Assembly (NCBI GenBank): GCA_015501595.1
Contig: JADNRX010000237.1
Location: forward strand, 22,721-86,720
Length of the DNA stretch: 64,000 nucleotides
Source of the DNA: Hymenopellis radicata
Taxonomy: Eukaryota > Basidiomycota > Agaricomycetes > Agaricales > Physalacriaceae
Direction: 5' to 3'
The position numbers and the translations under genes were made by a program. The notes under the pieces are model-generated. The model was not told the origin of the DNA and did not search any database. It was given only the letters and a program-made list of their open reading frames with translations. Positions 21,813 through 32,964 of this stretch are shown here, in pieces (within the stretch, counting starts at the first letter, position 1; every line of letters starts with the position of its first letter).

Positions 21813-23072
21813 CTAGGAACTCGGTGTGGGTTCAGGGTGTTTGGCGCGTTTATGGCGGTGGAGAGAGGTTGTATGCCGAAATTTCTTGGGACACACATCA
21901 CAGACGATGTCAAGATCATGATGCTCGCTATTAACATGATCTACGAAACCAAACTTAATTCCAGGGCAAACCAACGTCAAAATGAAACGAACCTCTCATG
22001 CGCGCAGAAGTCGTGAAAGTGGAATTGCATTCGGGACACATATGCGTAGCCTTTTTCTTTCTTCGTAGGCTGGCCTCTTTATTGCGTCCTCGCTTCGAAC
22101 GTGGCCTCCGAGAATTCATATTGGGGACCTGATCAGCGTTTCCTGGAGATCGCATTTCGGTCGCCGGAACAGATGGGGATCCGCCTGCGGAGGTATTAAT
22201 GAGGTACACGCCACAACATCAGACAAAATACTCTGATATTGAACCAGCCCAGGAGGACTCGAATCAAACTGCGTCGCCGACGGATCGAAGTCAAAGTCGA
22301 AAAGGGATGGGTCATTGTCCACATCATAACGCTCATTCGCATTGCCGATGAAGGGTCCTGATAATGGCACTTCAGGACTGCATAGGTCGAAGGGGAGAAC
22401 GATCCTTGTGAGCCGGCGGAGGTCGGTGATGTAGACCATGATGGGGTCTCCGTTAACTGGAGGGACATTTCTTGGAAGCGCCCATGTAGCTCAGCAGGGG
22501 ACCCATGTGGTGACGCGTACGACGTTAGAGGCTGATAATCCGACAACGCAGCGGGTTGCTGAGGGTAAGGGAATTGAACTTTATTGTACGGGAGGCTTTG
22601 GGCGGAGAACGGATTTATGGGTTCTTCAAACGCTACAGTAACATCAGATGACGTTAGACACTATGATATGCCCCAATGACGCACATTCCCCGCTCGACGA
22701 CCATACTGGGCTAGTATTGGTTGAGGAATCGCTGAAGCCGTCGTCTGCACGATGTTTGGGTTAGCGCTGGAATTGAGGACACGAACGAATGAGAAACTCA
22801 CTCTGCCTCCATGTGTCGAGTCCTCCCCTCGTCGGGAATCGGTAGGCCAGGTGGTTAGAGCTCAAGCTTGTCGTTTGTTCACCGATGGCATATGCTGCAG
22901 TGTTCGTTGGAACCTCAATGGTGTAGGTGAATTCGTCTTCACGCGCAGGCAGCGTATCTGCCTTTGTCGGGCGTGTATCGATGGAAGGGAAGGAATCCTG
23001 CGCGGAGGAATCTGGAGCCTCGGGCCCACGCGGGGACAGGAAGGTGTCGGTGGTTCGAAAGTTGGAATTCAT
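21813..23072 (-). CDS. Two-finger C2H2 zinc-finger protein (gene F)
   Basis: Exon 1 starts MNSNFRTTDTFLSPRGPEAP at 23072, 65 bases after a TATAAAA. Spliced exons give GLDTWRQ|NDGFSDSSTNTS...SSSGE, then SFEEPINPFSAQS...YQPLTSY and FQEMSLQL, parallel to gene E. The basic motif RSKRGRNKEASLRRKKK is followed by finger 1 (HMCPECNSTFTTSARMRD-H), with the phase-1 intron (GTTCGT...TCGTAG) before the first His, then HVNSEH. Finger 2 is CDVCPKKFRHTTSLHRH-x4-H and the end is PEPTPSS. One frame change, from SFSPSTYAV to DLCSPEVPLSG near 22395, has no obvious intron and may be an indel. The region 22110-22220 before the basic motif is also uncertain. Confidence 0.6.
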
Positions 23073-23136
23073 GGTAATGGTCGAAGAAATAGGACGATGC
23101 AGAAGGGAACCGGCGCGACAAAAGAGAGAAGGAGGG

Positions 23137-23143
23137 TTTTATA
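23137..23143 (-). promoter_or_regulatory. TATA box of gene F
   Basis: TATAAAA on the - strand, 65-71 bases before the ATG at 23072. Confidence 0.5.
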
Positions 23144-23159
23144 GGTGCCCCTGTGAGCA

Positions 23160-23731
23160 GCTAAAGGCGATGTGAAGCCTAGGCCAACCGTATTCTGTCT
23201 TGACTAGGATAACCTTACAATTATCTCAGCATCAAAGCACACTGCCTTCAGGACAAGTAGACATAGACTGAACGCACCACATGAACAACTCGAGGCAGGC
23301 GCGAGCGTTGAGGATGACGTGAGATATCGGGCATGATAGCGAAGAATGCCCCGATTGCTGTGAAGATCTGAATCTATAGAGGGACCGGGACGAGATTAGG
23401 TTTCTGAACTGTACTAGCCAGATGAGTTAGAGACGCACCGAACGATTGGCTTGACGAAAGTGTTCTGTTTGGAAATACAGAGACGTCATCGGTGCACTGC
23501 GGGGATGTTGTTGCCCGTAGGTCTGGAAAGGGATGAACGTGTGCAACAGTCCTTGATGGTGGAAGAGAAAGGTCAAAGATCATCGATGGCATGTCCGAAC
23601 AAGCCGCAGTGCCGAGAACATCTCCGATGGAATGTTTCTAGAGGCTGAACCGGATGCTGAACTGGTTGACAATGCCTCTCAAAGTAGGAACAAAGAAAAA
23701 TGCATGTTAGAGAACTATCACCACACATGAT
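23160..23731. other. Intergenic between gene F and the MYND gene
   Basis: This holds the upstream region of gene F and the 3' flank of the MYND gene. The open frames on either strand show no domain or splice support. Confidence 0.35.
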
Positions 23732-25193
23732 TTAAGTAGATCGTTTCTGCTTCTGCAAGTCTTCGCACTCTTGCTTGTGCGTTGACTTCCAATGACCCTA
23801 GGAAATGCGTCAACTCTCAGGCAGGTTCGTAGGAGAGCAAAGACCCACCTTCTGACACGCAGCCGAACAATAAAACCTCTGTTTACATCCCGCACATTGC
23901 TTCAAATCGTGAGGGCTCCCACACGCGGCGCATGCCGAATTCCTATCCTTCCCGTCCTTCTTGAGCTCCTCAAAATAACCCCAAGACTCCGAGTCCACAG
24001 GCGCGGTAATCTCGCTCGTAGTCTTTCGCCTGATCCCCCTCATCTGCGGGTCGACTGAGAAGCCTTCGAGAGACATAGGAATCTTGAAAACTCTGGCACC
24101 CGCAGGATACGATCCTTTGGTGCCCAAGGCTGTCATGATAGCGTTCTGGGTTTCCGCGACGTCAAAGTAGTCCGGGTCAAACTGAGGTCGCAGATTCCAT
24201 CCGCGCTGCGTGTAGTTGAGTTCGCGGTAAATCTCTTTGAGCTGGTCCCGTTTCTCCTTGGTAGAGCCACTCTTCATCGTCTCGAGCGTCCTGGACCACT
24301 TGGAGTTTCCGCCGCCATTTTCCATGGGGCATATTCCTGAGCCGGCAAGGACCTTGATCGCCCCGGAACTGCTTTCGAGAGGAAGGATATGTTCGACCTA
24401 AAAAGTAATCAAGCGTTCAGTACTAGATTCCATCTTCGACAGGCCGCGCCAACCTCGATGTCGTGATCAAAATGGTCGCCGAGGTCGTACTGGTATTTCA
24501 TAATATTGCCGACCTCCGATAAAACGTGGGCGATACAGTATTCCTCTTCATTTAGATAGGCGTATCCTGACTAGATGAGATGGATTTTCAGGGAAGGGCA
24601 CGCGTACGAAGACCGGCGACATACGAGATCGATATGCATCATATCCACTGATTGGCAGTTCTGGTAACGGCTATCAGGTGGCTGTTATTTACTTTGGCAG
24701 GCGATGGTTTACCCTCGGTCCAAACAGTGTACCGTCGCGGTAGTCTGTGAAAATATGGCCATGAAAATTGCGCCACCTGGGAAGAATTCACCGAGAACGA
24801 ATTTTGGATCAACGGAGACATACCATCCCATCAAAGGGGCCAGAACTTTGTCTTGAAAGACATCGAAGGACATCCCGCCCGATACGACAAACCTTCTCCA
24901 AATACGAGGCTCTCCGTCCTCCTTCAAAATCTCTCTGAATACACGTTAGGACCTGCGTCAGATAGTGATCAGATGAACAGACGGCATATAAATCTTGAGA
25001 ACATAATCGCGTCTGGTGAGATCTCCCAGATTGGCAGCCTTGAGTTCACGTTTCTAATCTATGTCAGAATCCGCGGCCATCTTCGCGATTTTGGAAGACG
25101 AACTCTGCGCGCAAGAAGTGCTTTCATGAATTGTTCTTCAGGACGAGCCAGAGATGACGATCCCAATGGACCGTATGTCATCTGGGATTGCAT
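23732..25193 (-). CDS. pRiA4b ORF3-like domain plus MYND zinc-finger protein
   Basis: Hand splicing gives ...ALLARR, KRELKAANLGDLTRRDYVLK, IYMPEILKEDGEPRIWRRFV, then SGGMSFDVFQDKVLAPLMGW and WRNFHGHIFTDYRDGTLFGP. Next comes an exon with GYAYLNEEEYCIAHVLSEVG, YDLGDHFDHDIEVEHILPLE and SGICPMENGGGN. P.IWRRF, MGW..FH.H and YD.GD....I.VE match the pRiA4b ORF3-like fold. The C-terminus is a complete MYND finger: CAACGSPHDLKQCAGC..RFYC then CQKGHWKSTHKQEC, the last part on its own exon after a GTGGGT...CCTAG intron. MYND fingers bind proline-rich partners. The start codon is uncertain; 25193 is the first Met after a good acceptor, but an upstream exon (DIDYRTTTTRK, about 25240) may belong. Function is unknown for this fusion. 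Confidence 0.7.
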
Positions 25194-25199
25194 CTACAG

Positions 25200-26615
25200 C
25201 GCGATAGTCAGCTATCAGTCGCGAATAGGGGCGAAGAACATATACCTTTCGGGTAGTCGTGGTCCGATAATCAATATCTTCATGACCGTATCCCTGTTCC
25301 CCCTCCTTTATATACTAAAAATGACAAGGTTCAGCGACAACACCGCTACGAACCAAACAAACTCTGCACATACAGGGAAGAAGCCCATGACCGGATGCGC
25401 CCATCGGGACCAACATGCTTCTGGTACGTATCTGGATCTATGCGATATCCATGTTATTTTTCTCAAGAATTCAAGTCTTTTCCGTTGACTTACGTTGGAA
25501 AAAGACGTCGAGCAGTAAGCTGCCGTGGTCGCCTGGAGCGAACTTGACAAATGCTGGTTGTTGCCCGTTGCCACCAGTACCGGCGGTAGGATGTGCGCCA
25601 CCTCCAAACATAGAGAAATGCGAGAGACTTTCAAAACTGTCAAATTGGAGAAGATGGAGGGAAGAAGCAACCAATAATTTTAGGTAATGAAATTCCAATT
25701 CACATTTCACATTGTACAAGCACGTGACTGAACTGGAAGACGCGACGACGACGCGCATAATAGGGGTAAACGCCACAGATCCCAGACTGAGCTGGACAAC
25801 TAGAAGGCGAGAGTCTGGATCTTGACTCATCCTACGCGTCTACTTGACTGGGAGATCTCCCAGATGCAAAACGGAGAACTCGAAATCACCGCCTCCAGTT
25901 CTGCCCTCGGTGTCTCCAGTTCCAGCAGCGCCCCAATCCAAATGAAAACCAGGAACGACGCCTCGGATCCAGATACGGGTTGTATTCGGGTCTAGAGGCG
26001 GACCATTATCCCGCACAACGTGTTCGACGCGTGTAGTAGCTGTGGCGCTATCGCTTAGCCGGAGCTTCCTTGAATTATCTGAATACATACGTAAAATTCG
26101 AAGATTGATATAGTACTTTAGAAAAAGATGGGAACATCAGAACCCGAGAGCAGTGCTCCCCAAAAAGAGGCGCGCGATTAGAGCTTCCCGGATCACTCCT
26201 CTAAGCGCTCGACTTACGAGAGAACGGGCCCTGATAAAATGGAAGCTAGCAATGTCACAAGGCGCTACGACAAGGCACCTGCACAAGGAGCTGCGACAAG
26301 GCACCTGAAAACTCACAACGAAAGGACATGTGCTGATCATGTTCACATCATGATTAAGATTGCTGTGAAAATAATAGATAATACAAAGAGCTGAGGTGAC
26401 TTGGGATACATGGAGTAGCTATTGCTATAATGCTGGACGATGATGGGTAAAACGAAAAATGCTGGATATATACACGGAAAAGAAAGCGATGACAACCAGG
26501 AGCATCGATAGCGAGAGTTAAAAAGCTTTAGAAATAATGAGAATTGAAGCATCGTAAAATGAAATTAACGTTCGTAACGAATCGTCAGGCAGCGCGCAAA
26601 GTCGAGGAGGGCGGG
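25200..26615. other. Region with unrecognised - strand frames
   Basis: Two - strand frames (25471-25830, starting MSQDPDSRLLVVQLSLGSV, and 25840-26088, containing TRIWIRGVVPGFHLDWGAAG) could be exons of one gene. I found no clean splice joining them and recognise no domain. GTAAGT follows FFQ at about 25490 as a possible donor. 26100-26600 is AT-rich and shows only short direct repeats of AGGCACCTG near 26272-26306. Confidence 0.3.
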
Positions 26616-27837
26616 TCATGACGAGGCGCGCTTGTTAACACGCCGCGGTTTCACCCTCGCCCTCGGTGACTCGTCATCCGACTCCATGTCATCGTGCCGC
26701 TTCTTAACATGGCGGGCCAATACCCCACTGGTCCCAAAAGTTCCAGGACAATACTTGCACTTGAACGGTTTGAGTCCGGCGTGGGAGTTCCCGTGGTCTG
26801 TGGGTGCGCTTTAGCGACGCGCCAAAAAGTTTGAAACAAGCAACTCACTAATCAAATTGTGCTTGGCGGTAAACGTCTGCCCACACTTCTCGCACTTGTG
26901 GGGCGCAGCGTGTTTCCTGCGGTCCGCGCTCGCCTTCTTGACTGCCTCGGACGCGACATTCTTGCGGAACCGGCCGCTGGTACGCTCCGGCGCCGGACTG
27001 GACTCATCATTATCAGAGGCCGCGAGTTCAACGCGAGGGTCAAGGCACCCTCCCGGCTCCAACGGCTTGGGCATCTCGCTGGGGCTGTTGAGCATCATCG
27101 AGGTAAAGTCGCTGTCGAAAGCGTCGGACATATAACTGGGGGCGGGAGACGCAGGGTCGCAGTCGTCGGCAAAGGGAGGCGCTAAGCGCGTTATGCTGGA
27201 AACACTGGAGTCCCGAGAGCGCGCCTGGATGGGGCTTAATAGTCCCTGGTCGCGTCCAAGGGAGCGTCCACGAGTTTGGGCATCCTCCGGCGTAAGCAAC
27301 AGCGATTCGAGAGATGACGTGCTGTTGCTGAAGGTGCTTTGCGGGTTGGCGTACGGACTGAGATAGTCGTCGTCGTGGGGTGACCCGAAAGCGGCGGAGC
27401 TGTAGGTGGACATCGGCGAGAGGAATGGACTTGCGAGCTCCATGTTCGTGTCGACGCGGAGGGGTGAGGGGTTGTGGAAGGTGGCGTTTGACGAGAAATC
27501 GGGCGTGCTCGGCATGGATGGCGAGTGATGGAACTGCGGCATTTGAAATGAGGATGCCGAGTCTGATGAACGACGCGTTATTGATCGCTGAGGGGGGGTG
27601 TGGGGGAAGTCGAAGGTGGCGCTTGAATTGAACGGGGAAAGTTCTGTAGATCGTCAAGGATTAGATATAGTGCAAGTAAGAGTGAGATATAGACACACCA
27701 GAAGGAGAGAAGGGAGAGGAGGGAGAGCCGTAGAATGAGTCAAAGGTCGTGGCGCTTGACGCCAGCACGCTGCCGTCGGTATCTTCGATATTGATACCGA
27801 TTATGCACCCCGAGTCGTCCACGGACATCATCTCCAT
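26616..27837 (-). CDS. Two-finger C2H2 zinc-finger protein (gene G), intact
   Basis: Exons 27837-27699, 27643-26849 and 26797-26616 join in frame to 371 residues. The first exon is MEMMSVDDSGCIIGINIEDT...; the second is Ser/Pro-rich and disordered, with ITRRSSDSASS and SPMSTYSS, ending in a basic stretch (RTSGRFRKN...ASADRRKHAAP) and finger 1 (HKCEKCGQTFTAKHNLIN). The phase-1 GTGAGT...CACAG intron falls before the first His; the third exon gives HGNSH, a TGEKP-like linker (AGLKPFK) and finger 2 (CKYCPGTFGTSGVLARH-x4-H), then an acidic and basic tail (RARVKPRRVNKRASS). All eight zinc ligands are present. This is the most canonical member of the cluster and could be its conserved founder. It is probably a nuclear transcription regulator. 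Confidence 0.8.
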
Positions 27838-27849
27838 GTTGAGCGGTGG

Positions 27850-28986
27850 TTAAGAACGAAGAGCGGGTGGTGGGACGAGTTCCGGGGGGATTGGAGGTAA
27901 TGTCAAGATGAGAGGATACGACACCAGGTTATAAGTCGAATAGCTGTTGAGTCGTGATGCAGTGCAAATGACTGAATCCGGGCAGGTCGTTCCAAAGGAA
28001 TCCGGCATCCCAAAATGGATTCCCTGACTCAATCCGGGACCGCTGCCAGGTGAGCACGCTGCTGTCAGATGGAATCACCCGGAATGCTGTGATATCATGA
28101 TCTGTTAAAAGAGGGCTGCGAATGGATTCCACGTCAATTCCGCGACTCACAACGATGAAAACCCACACCAACCTTGCGTCCCCGCAGGATTTCCTCGCAG
28201 TATGCCCTCCCAATTGTCAGCTGGAGAGCAGGAACCAAGTAAAGTGCGTGTGCTATCTTTTGCTGTGCGGCGCTTAAGCTCACCAGAAGGCAAACAGGCG
28301 CTGTAGAAGTGTGCACAGCTATGTGAAAAGCGTGCACTCCGGATAAGAGAGAACAGGGATCCGGGTGCCCTTGACATTTTGGTAGCCACAATTTGCTCTG
28401 AATTGGGCGGAGTATTCGTCCAACTTTGGTGGCGGGAAACAGAACGACTAGAATTCTTTTTGGAATAATCGTCTCCATCAGGTCAATCGGACCGGACACC
28501 CGGCGAACATGAGTATCGCGCATTAATCTCGCATGCCTTTGCCCAGCGCACATTGATATTGAATGGTCACGAAGGCCGTAAGCACTGCCATCAGAGAACC
28601 AGTCCCCGATATTCACTTTCAGCTAAAATTCGAACTTACCCCAGAACTTCACGTTCACATGCGGTCGACTGTTCCGTATTTGGTAAAAATCATAGTTCGT
28701 GGGTCCATCATAGGGAGCGTAAAGTACTTAACAAATGCATAAATGTCGCAAGGCGGTGGCTGTCTAATGATCGTGACGTGTCGTTTTTCTCTAAGCTTCC
28801 ATCTAGGGTTTGCGAACGAACGAAAGGTTCTGGATGTCAATATCAGAACGCTGCATCGAATCGAGCAAGGACGTGGCGTACCACCCAGCGTGTCGGACCG
28901 AACTCATGTTCAAACATCTCCTTGTTTCCCGTCGCGATGATTGGGGACCCGTCTATCGTAGGAAGCATATCAACATCGACGTCGAA
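27850..28986. other. Intergenic between gene G and the secreted-protein gene
   Basis: TTATAA at about 27930 could be the TATA box of gene G, about 95 bases before its ATG. A - strand frame at 28134-28616 (160 residues) has no recognised domain, signal peptide or splice pattern and may be chance. Confidence 0.3.
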
Positions 28987-29972
28987 TCAACGCAAATATT
29001 CCAAACCTTGATCAACCACGCCAAGGAACGCTTTTATTTTGGAGGCGTCACCGTTGACCCACAGGATATCAAAACAGCCGTCGTGATCGTGCGAGAACTT
29101 CATCAAACACAAGGGTAAACAAGTGGCCAGCTGATGTGGCGCAATTTTCCACGTACGATGGCGGTCTCCTTGATGCCGGTGACATCAGAAAACGAAGTGA
29201 TCCCCGCCTGAGCAGAGTTGGATGGCGTGGTACGCGCACCGCTGACTCCCAGATAGATGTAACTAGAAAAACACATAAGAATACATCTCACGCGACTTGA
29301 TGAGGGCATACTTAGGGCTATCCGATGTAAGATCTTGAGATGTACTAGCAAAGCCGACGATGCCCGCCATAAACGGCAAGCTTGGTTCTGGACCATCCTG
29401 GGGCAGTGTTCAGCAAACACGACGTTCACGCACAAAGGCATATATTTACCACGAGGCCAATGCTGATGGGACTCCACATGGCAGTGCTCATATCAAGCCG
29501 AACAAGGAGTCTGTCGTGCTCATGTGTGGCCAACGTAAACTCGCCAAAAGCATTGAACTTTTTCCCAACAAAGCCATAGTTCGCATCGTCGAGCGTCGCC
29601 AGCTTCAGATACCCTCTGCGCCTATGGACAGAGGTAAGAACGTGCACGGTTTGACCGGCAACCAACGGAATATTCACCATGTCGACGCGGTGTTTGATGA
29701 CATCGGACCTGAAGAGCCCATCAGTGGCGGTACTAAAGGTACGCGGAATCCAGATACACACCAGGATCTCCGCGGCGGGTGGGCGCTTTCAGCGGAAAGC
29801 CAGCCATCAGTCGCTTCGCGTTCGTCATTGTACGTGCGGCGATTTCCCCAGATGAGGGTACATTTTTCTGATGCTCCCACAAGTCAAGCTCTCGGGGATT
29901 CAAACGCGTGGGATTCGGCGTACCCAGAACCGTAATAGAGAGCAGGAGCACTGCGAAGATGTTGCCCAACAT
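28987..29972 (-). pseudogene. Secreted hypothetical protein, probably damaged
   Basis: The frame from 29972 begins MLGNIFAVLLLSITVLGTPN, a good signal peptide, followed by a propeptide-like ARTMTNAKRLMAGFPLKAPT. After an intron the mature part has GYLKLATLDDANYGFVGKKF and NAFGEFTLATHEHDRLLVRL. Later exons read YIYLGVSGARTTPSNSAQAG, ITSFSDVTGIKETAI and ...DILWVNGDASK, ending LEYLR. From memory, G-x3-FNSFGEYG, SDATGIESAIW and WVNTDGS are hallmarks of a large family of small secreted agaricomycete proteins of unknown role. A five-base misfit (GTACG) between ETAI and WKI breaks the frame near 29150, so the copy may be a pseudogene or need a different splice. Confidence 0.4.
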
Positions 29973-29979
29973 CGGACGT

Positions 29980-32964
29980 CTTGTCAAGTTCATGGGCTTA
30001 AACAGTGCTCGACCGCTCCAATACGGATTAAATATCTTCTCATGGCAGCCCCTTAAGCCGACGGCATGACCGCCACAGGTTGCCCGCACTTCGGATGGGT
30101 AAGACATCGTCGGTTGTGCCTGGCAGCGCTATGCACTGTCACCTCGGCCTCTGAAAGAAACCAATCACTGAGTCGAATGTTTATCGAAATCAATTGGATG
30201 GTCTCACCGCAAGCGAACACACAACCGACCTCGATCAACCGTCTTCAAGAGAACGCGAGTGGCCACTTTCTAGGCGCGCTCCTTGACCTACCCCGGGGGC
30301 GCTTCTGGGCATGTGGTGCATTAGGGCATCATAATCCAGCGCACCGCAATCGTCCCAGCCCTGCACTTGAAGTCAAGGAACGAAAATAACAGGGCATCTC
30401 ATCCGCGCATCATGACCTCGATTTAGCCCATGCGGAAATATCCAAATCGAGGTCAAGAGAAAGTTGATGCTCCACATGCAGGTCGACAAGTCGAAAGCCT
30501 GTCCCACAGAGAATAAGTGATAACATCGTTGGCCGTGGAGAAATCTTTACCTTGTTAATTCTTCCAGTCGCATCCGAACATCAGTATTGCTTGATCGATC
30601 GCAAATGAGGCGTCTACTCGAATCACATAACACATGCGTTAACGCTCGCCCGTACGCCCAGAAACTGAGTATATCCGCCGTGAAAGATCGCACAAACCCG
30701 AGATTAGCGCCAGAAACCTGAGATAGGCGCGGGCTGTTAATGGCCCGCTGCCAGTTACGGAATCCACCACGATTCTTTCATATGCGCACTCGAACAGAGA
30801 ACTTGTTCGGTCCACATTCGGCAGTACGTGGTCGCACGATCAAATCGCTAAACAAGGATTGTCAGATCCTTGAAATCTTGACCTGATAGGAAAAGTAACT
30901 GACCAGATACCTGAACGAAAACAGGTTAGTCCAAGATCAATGCCAACGGCGAACGGATACCAACTCCAGAAGCGGTAGCTGGCAATCCTTTCTCCAAAGT
31001 TGCCGATGTTGTTATCGATAGCAAAGCGAAGAGAGAAGGGTTAGCACCTCTGCCGTAATCCCGTTATTAAAAGATAGCTGTGAGGTTTCTGATGATGGAT
31101 AGCAAGGCCTGCCGGTTCTCATATGAGATGTCAACGACATTGCAGCACACCGTACGCACGCATGCAGACGGCATCGCTTCAGGGCTTAAGGCGCAAGGAA
31201 CGGGAAGGCGAGCAAGTTGACAGCAAACGCTTCAGTTGTGGAGCACCAGCGATCGATATGAACCATCGATGAACATTGTAAGTGGTTTTGGACATGATAG
31301 CAGACAGAGCACTGCCTGTACAAGAAACGGCTTCGAGCCTGCACTGCCCGGTTCAGTAATGATGTGCATCCAGCGACAGAAGACTTACGAATAGTTAGCT
31401 AGTATTAGGCGCTGAATCGATACCAATGGCAACTTTCCCTCTCCAATAACGGCGGACAACTGGGACCGTGAAAACTGAACAGCATACTTTCGAACTGCTT
31501 TCGAAAGGAAGAGTCAACACAGCCGCTATAGAGTAGATTGCCCGAATACACCTTTGAACGTCGTGTTATGGAATTCTAAGAAGCGTTGTATTGCGCGCGA
31601 AACTGTGAAATTCTCGGAGGTGTGCAACTCTACTTGGAAGCCGCATCGTCGGAGTATACGTTGTTACATTGCACAGGCATCTCGACATGATAGCTGTCAA
31701 AAGAATTGAGAATTGCAAGACAGAACGGGAGAAGAAGACGTACTCGTGAGCAGTGTTGCTGGTTATCACACAGCAACGATGTCAGGACCATATACCACAG
31801 GCTTTGAGGCATTTATCGTCTGTCGGTGCTTGACTTGCGGACACAGCCTTTGCCACAACGGCGTCAATTTGGAAATCGCCCAATGGATTTTGAAAGGTCG
31901 TCCTTTGAAAAAAGTAAAAGGAGAGCAACCAAAAAGGTAGGCGAAATGAACGTTGACGGTTGCTGGTATGTGGAGCAGGGAATGATTACAAGATGCGAAC
32001 GCGATTGCCATCTGTCTATTCATACACGACTTGCAGTGGATTGCATGGGTTGAAAGGAGACTGGTAGTACACTGTTGCCTTGAGTGAATAAGACGAAAAG
32101 CCGGATGTAGGGAAGAAACGCACCACAAGGTATACTGAACATACCGCCATCACGCAAGTCGCGGCGCTCAACTAGGGCTCGATGGCGCATTCCAGGCGTT
32201 CAATGTTTCTCGATAGTCGTGGACAAAGCCAAGCTTGCGAGAATCGGTAGGTCTCCTAGTCGTCCTGGGCGAAAATGGAGGGGGCGTAGGACGAGAATCG
32301 CGCATGACTCCACCATTCTGTGCAGGGCGTCGAAGCTGCTGGAGACGTCCAGCATTGGCCAAGGTCGTGGCTATCCGTTTACCACCGCCTACGGTTTACA
32401 TCGACCTACGCTCGTCAGCCGATAACAGTGCCGCCGACGCTGGTCGTCGCGTACCTTGGCAGTCAAATGATTCATAGGCTGGAGCTCATCGCTGTGCTAG
32501 TTGTCGTTTGCAGTATTGGCGTTGTCACTGTCAGAACGCGTCGTGGCATCACTGCCATCGTCGGGAACGCCGCCCATGGTGGTCGGGACAAGGTCGGGAA
32601 TTGTCGGGACTGGCTTCGATCGCCGGGAGCCGAGATTCCGACTTGCTCAATTCGGAAACTCTGCCGCCTCCTGCGTTCTCCAGTTCCACAAATTCGTCCC
32701 AGAGGCTATGTTCTTTACTGTCCGTGCTGCAGATCTTAGTGATTCCTCCAGGGTGAAGCCAATCTTAATCTGTTGAATCACGCCCGCCCTGCGCGCTCTC
32801 CTTTTCCTCAGAACTGGATCAGTTGCTGTTCACTGGCAGGCTCTATCTCGTAGCTCTCGTTTTCGTGAAGTGTGTGATCTCGCTTGAACAACTCGGCGAC
32901 ACCGGACTACTTGAACATCGATGGACACACAAGCTTGCCGAATTGATTAAAGCTGCCCAGCCGT
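29980..32964. other. 3 kb gene-poor stretch
   Basis: No gene with domain or splice support was seen. Frames such as 30066-30389 (+), 31766-32128 (-) and 32320-32739 (+) are isolated. The sequence is not obviously repetitive and shows no inverted-repeat element by eye. It may hold old, eroded insertions or non-coding RNA, which cannot be judged from sequence alone. Confidence 0.35.

Noticed and set aside
28810..29118. Plus-strand 102-residue frame
   Set aside because: It overlaps the 3' end of the secreted-protein gene on the other strand, where WVNGDAS-like family words are seen.
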